From assembly GCA_002471975.1 (NCBI GenBank), contig DKQZ01000085.1, forward strand, positions 1 to 8,744: a stretch of DNA of 8,744 nt. The letters are read 5' to 3'. Positions 5,122-8,744 of the stretch are shown piece by piece. Every line of letters begins with the position of its first letter. The stretch's first letter is position 1. Under the pieces are notes generated by a model that worked only from the letters and a program-made list of their open reading frames with translations, made no database searches and had not been told where the DNA came from. A program made the position numbers and the translations under genes. The DNA is from Dialister sp. UBA7295 (GTDB lineage: Bacteria; Bacillota; Negativicutes; Veillonellales; Dialisteraceae).

Positions 5122-5828
5122 TTGCCGCTGAATCGGCAGGGGAAATGCCCCTTACCGGTCATCTCACCGAACTCCGGGAGCGGATCATTTCCTCTCTCAT
5201 CGCCATCGGTCTGGGGACGGCGGTATCTCTTTTCTTTATCGAAGAACTCATTGCTTTCCTCACAGCTCCGGCGGGCCATCTCTATTTCTCAAGACCTGCG
5301 GAAGTCTTCATTATTTATATGAAAACTGCGGTGATTGCCGGCTTCATCCTGGCATCTCCTGTCGTTTTCTACGAATTCTGGCGCTTCCTCCTTCCCGCCC
5401 TGACGGACAGGGAAAAATCCTGGACCGCCATTTTCGTCCCCCTTTCCGTGGGACTCTTCCTGGGAGGCATCTGCTTTTCCTACTTCTTCGTCATGCCGAG
5501 AAGCCTTCAATTTTTAATCGGCTTTGGGGGAGAAAGCTTCACGCCTCTCTTATCCATGGAGAATTATCTGGAATTCGTGCTGCTCATGATCCTTCCCTTC
5601 GGCATCGTTTTCAACCTGCCATTAGTCATGATTGCCCTCTCCCGGGCAGGCCTCGTCCATGCGAAAACGCTGAAAAAGGTGAGGAAATTTGTGATTCTCG
5701 CTTCTTTTGTCATCGCCGCCGTCATCACGCCCACACCGGATATCCTGACTCAGTCCCTGCTGGCTTTGCCGTGTATCCTGCTGTATGAAGTGAGTCTGCG
5801 GGTGATATCGCTTTGGGACAGGGATTAG
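5118..5828 (+). CDS. tatC: Sec-independent translocase receptor subunit TatC
   Basis: A 236-residue, six-helix inner-membrane protein that recognises twin-arginine signal peptides. Family landmarks: HLTELRERI (15-23) before helix 1; SRPAEVFIIYMK (58-69) in the first outer loop; ASPVVFYEFWRFLLPAL (79-95) at the end of helix 2; and TPTPDILTQSLLALPCILLYE (204-224) spanning helices 5-6. Length is normal. The start ATG 5118 overlaps the tatA stop as ATGA, with AGGTGAG (5105-5111) as ribosome site, so the two are translationally coupled. One point is unusual: in FGIVFNLPLV (161-170), residue N166 occupies the place of the conserved membrane glutamate (E170 in E. coli TatC). The gene ends the operon; the hairpin at 5927-5952 is its terminator. 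The divergent Tat substrate at 3416-4564 is the obvious client. Confidence 0.95.
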   Translation: MIAAESAGEMPLTGHLTELRERIISSLIAIGLGTAVSLFFIEELIAFLTAPAGHLYFSRPAEVFIIYMKTAVIAGFILASPVVFYEFWRFLLPALTDREKSWTAIFVPLSVGLFLGGICFSYFFVMPRSLQFLIGFGGESFTPLLSMENYLEFVLLMILPFGIVFNLPLVMIALSRAGLVHAKTLKKVRKFVILASFVIAAVITPTPDILTQSLLALPCILLYEVSLRVISLWDRD

Positions 5829-5850
5829 TCGGTACGGGATTTTAACTGAA

Positions 5851-6000
5851 AAGGAAACTTCAGTATGAAATACTATTGAATCGGGAGTCTCGGGATTGTC
5901 GGGAGTCCCGGGAATCTCGGGAAGGTGTGCCGCTGATGCGGCACATTTTTTTATGGAGATTTTGCACAGGCGGGGAAAAATCCTCCTCCCCTGACCAGGG
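5851..6000 (+). repeat. Structured 150-bp intergenic repeat, copy C
   Basis: Inverted relative to copies A and B. The head AAGGAAACTTCAG (5851-5863) and TTGAATCGGG are followed by five exact-length 9-mers (TCGGGAGTC, TCGGGATTG, TCGGGAGTC, CCGGGAATC, TCGGGAAGG; 5881-5925). Then come the hairpin GTGCCGC-TGAT-GCGGCAC (5927-5944) and a tail with CACAGGC (5965-5971), 20 nt after the hairpin as in copy A. Only this copy has a T-run after the hairpin. The right limit is approximate. Confidence 0.75.
5927..5952 (+). terminator. Terminator of tatA-tatC, made from the repeat hairpin
   Basis: A perfect 7-bp stem GTGCCGC (5927-5933) / GCGGCAC (5938-5944), TGAT loop, then A and seven Ts (5946-5952). It lies about 100 nt after the tatC stop. 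It belongs to repeat copy C, so the element appears to supply the operon's terminator. Confidence 0.8.
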
Positions 6001-6043
6001 GCGCAGGGTGAGTTTGTGCCGACATTTTTAGGGCCAGCGTAGA

Positions 6044-6125
6044 ACAACCCCTCAGCCTCGCTTCGCTCGGCAGCTCCCCAGGCTCGGGGAGCTGGTGACC
6101 GATAGCGATACTGATGAGTGGAGGC
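6044..6125. repeat. GC-rich hairpin repeat, type common in gut Firmicutes
   Basis: It begins ACAACCCCTCAG and contains GCTTCGC flanked by near-complementary arms. A perfect 9-bp hairpin follows, CAGCTCCCC (6071-6079) / GGGGAGCTG (6086-6094), and it ends near CTGATGAGTGGAGG, a degraded inverse of the left end. The layout recalls intergenic repeats abundant in many gut Firmicutes genomes; that comparison is from memory. A smaller hairpin, CCCCT (5988-5992) / AGGGG (5997-6001), lies just before it. Nothing else is recognisable in 6002-6043. Confidence 0.5.
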
Positions 6126-6150
6126 TTACCTGCTTAGAGATCATTTCAAT

Positions 6151-6187
6151 AAAAAAGAGCCCGCATCTATACTGCGGGCCTATTTTT
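6151..6187. terminator. Bidirectional terminator after malY/patB
   Basis: GCCCGCA (6159-6165) pairs with TGCGGGC (6173-6179) around a 7-nt loop. Leftward it is followed by CTCTTTTTT (to 6151), rightward by CTATTTTT (to 6187). It serves the leftward PLP-enzyme operon and would also stop any readthrough from tatC. Confidence 0.85.
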
Positions 6188-6192
6188 ATCAG

Positions 6193-6269
6193 GCTAACAA
6201 CTAACAACTAACGACTAATGCCTAATGGCTAACGGCTAACTGCTAACGGCTAACTGCTATCTGCTAGTA
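6193..6269. repeat. Heptamer repeat array 3 (GCTAACN type)
   Basis: Eleven consecutive 7-bp units in unbroken register, from GCTAACA (6193) through ACTAACA, ACTAACG, ACTAATG, CCTAATG, GCTAACG and GCTAACT to GCTAGTA (6263-6269). The period stays exactly 7 although several positions vary. The last unit contains the stop codon of the leftward malY/patB gene (6264-6266) and part of its last sense codon. The array ends 6 bp from the terminator's T-run at 6187. Confidence 0.85.
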
Positions 6270-7445
6270 GCTCCCCTCCAATCCCTCTTTGAGCTGCCTG
6301 AGTCCCTGCGCGAGAGTCGTCCTCGGGCAGGCGAGGTTGAAGCGGAGATACCCTTCTCCTTCTTTTCCGAAAACATAGCCCATATCGAGCCAGAGATGGC
6401 AGTCGTAAAGAATTTTGTGTTCCAGCGCTTCATTGGAAAGGCCGTAGGCCGAAGCGTTCACCCAGAGGAGGTAGGTCCCTTCGGGTTCGATGAGTTTCAG
6501 TTTCGGCAGGTTCACTTTCAGATAATCGCGGAAGAAATCAAGATTTCCGCGGATGTATTCTTTGACGGTGGAAAGCCATTCGGCTCCTCCTTCGTAGGCA
6601 GCCCGGCAGGCGGCAAGACCCATGACGTTCAGCTGATCATAGCCGAAGGCGTCCAGTTCTGCCTGAAATCTGGCGCGGATGCTCGGATTGGGGATGAAAA
6701 TATTGGAATTCTGGAGGCCCGCGATATTGAAGGTCTTGGAAGGAGCCGTGCAGATGACGGCATTTTGCGCCGCTTCTTCGGAAATGGTGCCGAAAGCGGT
6801 ATGGGGATGGCCGGGGTAGGTGAAGTCTTCGTGAATTTCATCGGCAATGATTTTCACGTCATGTTTGAGACATATTTCCGCATATTTCGTGAGTTCTTCC
6901 CTTGTCCATACGCGGCCCACGGGATTATGGGGCGTGCAGAGGATGGCCAGTTTCACATGATTGGAAATTATTTTATTTTCCAAATCAATAAAATCCAGTT
7001 CATAATGGCCGTCTTTGAGCACCAGCGGCGAATTAATGAGCTTTCTTCCATTTTTGATAATGGCATTGAGGAAGGGATAGTAGACCGGCTGATTGATGAG
7101 GATTCCGTCCCCTTCTTTTGTGAGGGCTTTGACGGCGATATTGATGGCAGGAACGACGCCGGGCGTCTTGATGAGCCATTCCGGCCTGATTTCCCAGTGG
7201 AAATATTTCCTCTGCCAGGCTGCCAATGCTTTGAAATAGCCCTCGCCGGATTCGGAGTACCCGAAAATCCCGTGAGCCACCCGCTTTTGAAGGGCTTTGA
7301 TGATGGGCTCTGCCACTTTGAAATCCATATCGGCTACCCAGAAGGGAAGGACGTCGGCCGGTTTTCCGCGCTGCACCGCAAAATCATATTTCAGACAGCC
7401 GCTTCCCCGTCTGTCAATAATCGTATCCAAATCAGATAATTTCAT
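6264..7445 (-). CDS. patB: MalY/PatB family cystathionine beta-lyase
   Basis: A 393-residue fold-type I PLP enzyme of the MalY/PatB group, normal length. These cytosolic enzymes cleave C-S bonds, typically cystathionine to homocysteine, pyruvate and ammonia, and can also release sulfide from cysteine. Visible landmarks: PFWVADMDF (34-42); GYSE (62-65, with Y63); CTPHNPVG (170-177, N174 at the cofactor ring); ADEIHEDF (201-208, D202); APSKTFNIAGLQ (234-245, cofactor lysine K237); and LRFN (367-370, R368 for the substrate carboxylate). The start is ATG 7445 with AAAGGAGG (7450-7457) 4 nt upstream; that ribosome site overlaps the stop codon of the upstream gene, so the pair is co-transcribed and probably coupled. 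With its neighbour it could complete transsulfuration to homocysteine. It could instead act mainly as a cysteine desulfhydrase. The C-terminal EGSY and stop run into heptamer array 3. Confidence 0.93.
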   Translation of the reverse strand: MKLSDLDTIIDRRGSGCLKYDFAVQRGKPADVLPFWVADMDFKVAEPIIKALQKRVAHGIFGYSESGEGYFKALAAWQRKYFHWEIRPEWLIKTPGVVPAINIAVKALTKEGDGILINQPVYYPFLNAIIKNGRKLINSPLVLKDGHYELDFIDLENKIISNHVKLAILCTPHNPVGRVWTREELTKYAEICLKHDVKIIADEIHEDFTYPGHPHTAFGTISEEAAQNAVICTAPSKTFNIAGLQNSNIFIPNPSIRARFQAELDAFGYDQLNVMGLAACRAAYEGGAEWLSTVKEYIRGNLDFFRDYLKVNLPKLKLIEPEGTYLLWVNASAYGLSNEALEHKILYDCHLWLDMGYVFGKEGEGYLRFNLACPRTTLAQGLRQLKEGLEGSY

Positions 7446-7455
7446 AGGTCCTCCT

Positions 7456-8586
7456 TTAGGCGAGCGCCTGTTTCAAATCAGCGATTAAATCTTCTGCTCC
7501 TTCAATGCCCACGGACAGGCGGAGGAGGCAATTCGTGATGCCCCGGGACTGCCTTTCTTCTTCCGTCAGATCGCAGTGGGTCTGGGTAGCCGGGTAGGTA
7601 ATGAGGCTTTCCACGCCGCCCAGGGATTCGGCAAAGCGGATGAGCCGTACTGATTTCAGGACTTTCAATGCCGTCTCATGGGAATCGGTGTAGAAAGAAA
7701 GCATGGCGCCGGCGCCCCGGGACTGTTTGAAGTGAACGTCCCTGTTTTCAAAACTTTCAAGTCCGGGATAGAGGACTTTCGTCACTTTCGGGTGGTTTTC
7801 GAGGAATTCCGCGATGGCCTGGGCATTCTTCCGGGCGGCTTCCATGCGGAGGGCCAAAGTCTTGATGCCCCTGGTTACCAGCCAGGAATCCCAGGGGGCG
7901 AGGCACCCGCCCACGGTCTTGTAAAGGAAACGGACTTTTTCGGCGACCTTCGGATCTTTGCAGACCACAAAGCCTGCCAGGGTATCGTTATGGCCGGCCA
8001 GATATTTCGTCCCGCTGTGAAGGACGATATCGGCCCCAAAGTCAATGGGATTGCAGAAATAGGGACTCATGAAGGTATTATCCGCAATGAGGAGGGCCTG
8101 ATGTTCATGGGCAAGAGAGGCGATTTTCTGGATGTCCGTCACCTGCATCATGGGGTTCGTCGGGGTTTCGATGTAGACGGCCTTGACCGTTTCATCGAAA
8201 GATTTTTCCACTTCTTCGAGACGGGACGTATTCACGAATCTGAATTTCAATCCGTTCTTTTCATTGATATGTTCGAAGAGACGGATGGAACCGCCGTACA
8301 GGTCATCAGAGGAAAGGATCGTATCTCCCGGTTTGAAAAGTTCCATGACCATGGAAATAGCGGCCATGCCGGAAGCATAGCTGGTACAGTCACAGCCGTG
8401 CTCAAGGGCGCAAACCACCTTCTCCGCGCATTCGCGGGTCGGATTCTGGACCCGCGTATAATCATAGCCCGTAGACTGGCCGAGTTCGGGATGGCCGAAA
8501 GTGGCGCTCTGAAAAATCGGTACGGAAATGCACCCGGTGGGGTCTTTCCAGTCGCTTCCATGAATGCAGATTGTCTTGATGTCCAT
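7456..8586 (-). CDS. Cystathionine gamma-synthase/lyase family enzyme
   Basis: A 376-residue PLP enzyme of the Cys/Met metabolism family (MetB, MetI, MccB types). Landmarks: YDYTRVQNPT (41-50, where Y43 and R45 bind cofactor phosphate of the partner subunit); SGMAA (72-76); DDLYGGS (94-100); ADNTF (168-172, D169); HSGTKYLAGH (190-199, K194 carries PLP); SLGGVESLITYPA (321-333); and LRLSVGIE (355-362, R356 for the carboxylate). Family members make cystathionine from cysteine and an acylated homoserine, or split it. Pairing with a MalY/PatB enzyme favours the synthase (MetI-like) reading, but sequence alone does not separate this from gamma-lyase or O-acetylhomoserine sulfhydrylase, so no symbol is given. 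The start is ATG 8586 with GGAGG (8592-8596) 5 nt before it; a longer frame beginning at TTG 8622 has no such support. First gene of the operon; no SAM riboswitch is visible in the 158 bp upstream. Confidence 0.92.
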   Translation of the reverse strand: MDIKTICIHGSDWKDPTGCISVPIFQSATFGHPELGQSTGYDYTRVQNPTRECAEKVVCALEHGCDCTSYASGMAAISMVMELFKPGDTILSSDDLYGGSIRLFEHINEKNGLKFRFVNTSRLEEVEKSFDETVKAVYIETPTNPMMQVTDIQKIASLAHEHQALLIADNTFMSPYFCNPIDFGADIVLHSGTKYLAGHNDTLAGFVVCKDPKVAEKVRFLYKTVGGCLAPWDSWLVTRGIKTLALRMEAARKNAQAIAEFLENHPKVTKVLYPGLESFENRDVHFKQSRGAGAMLSFYTDSHETALKVLKSVRLIRFAESLGGVESLITYPATQTHCDLTEEERQSRGITNCLLRLSVGIEGAEDLIADLKQALA

Positions 8587-8656
8587 AATAGCCTCCAATG
8601 TTTTGTCATACGTAGAAATCAAAGAACAGGGGACAAGGGTGGTGGGACTTCGATGA

Positions 8657-8691
8657 GCAGTTAGTGATTAGCAGTTAGCAGTTAGTCTTTA
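8657..8691. repeat. Heptamer repeat array 4a (GCAGTTA, inverted)
   Basis: Five 7-bp units: GCAGTTA, GTGATTA, GCAGTTA, GCAGTTA, GTCTTTA. The reverse complement of GCAGTTA is a rotation of GCTAACT, so this is the array 3 family in opposite orientation. It lies 70 bp upstream of the start of the cystathionine enzyme gene. GTCT-TTAG-AGAC (8685-8696) overlaps its end. Confidence 0.7.
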
Positions 8692-8723
8692 GAGACAAAC
8701 GGCTCGCTAGTCATTTACACGTA

Positions 8724-8744
8724 AACTAACAACTAACAACTAAC
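8724..8744. repeat. Heptamer repeat array 4b (AACTAAC)
   Basis: Three exact AACTAAC units up to the window edge; the array probably continues beyond. It faces array 4a in inverted orientation across 32 bp that include the dyad TTTAC-AC-GTAAA (8714-8725). Confidence 0.7.

Noticed and set aside
6396..7439. Rightward 347-codon frame opposite malY/patB
   Set aside because: Antisense shadow of a PLP enzyme whose cofactor residues are all in place.
7678..8664. Rightward 328-codon frame opposite the cystathionine enzyme
   Set aside because: Antisense shadow; no ribosome site or recognisable motif.
8587..8744. SAM or T-box riboswitch upstream of the methionine-type operon
   Set aside because: No conserved riboswitch core or T-box sequence was found; the stretch is short and largely heptamer repeat.

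Overview
The window looks like a chromosomal segment of a gut Firmicute, most likely a Negativicute of the Dialister/Megasphaera type. This is a judgement from gene styles (a TatA-TatC pair without TatB, AAA_14-DUF4143 ATPase, MalY/PatB plus a MetB/MetI-type enzyme) and from the repeat-rich intergenic DNA. No rRNA or marker gene is present to confirm it. All six main genes appear intact. No transposase, CRISPR array, tRNA or rRNA was seen.

Layout: 1-564 holds no credible gene. It has a leftward terminator, a short heptamer repeat and two tandem copies of a structured element of about 150 bp. A 12-helix MFS exporter follows (565-1734, +). Next is an ATPase/DUF4143 gene (1933-3183, +) whose promoter lies exactly between two nearly identical 38-bp palindromes. 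A bidirectional terminator and a second heptamer array separate it from a leftward gene (3416-4564, -). That gene encodes a Tat-exported protein with an HD-phosphohydrolase-like histidine pattern. Its upstream region carries a nested-stem leader candidate and a possible 17-codon leader peptide. Divergently from it run tatA and tatC (4915-5828, +), overlapping by ATGA. The span 5829-6263 is again repetitive: a third, inverted copy of the 150-bp element whose hairpin forms the tatC terminator, a GC-rich hairpin repeat, a terminator, and a third heptamer array. The window ends with a leftward operon: a cystathionine gamma-synthase/lyase-type enzyme (7456-8586) followed by a MalY/PatB C-S lyase (6264-7445). 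Heptamers recur at the right edge.

How the genes fit together: tatA, tatC and the divergent HD-like protein form a compact export module, a minimal Tat translocase beside one of its own candidate substrates. The two PLP enzymes could jointly run transsulfuration (cysteine plus activated homoserine to cystathionine, then homocysteine). The most notable unexplained signals are the bracketed promoter of the ATPase gene, the structured leader of the Tat substrate, and two families of short-period repeats, heptamers and nonamers, placed at gene ends next to terminators.
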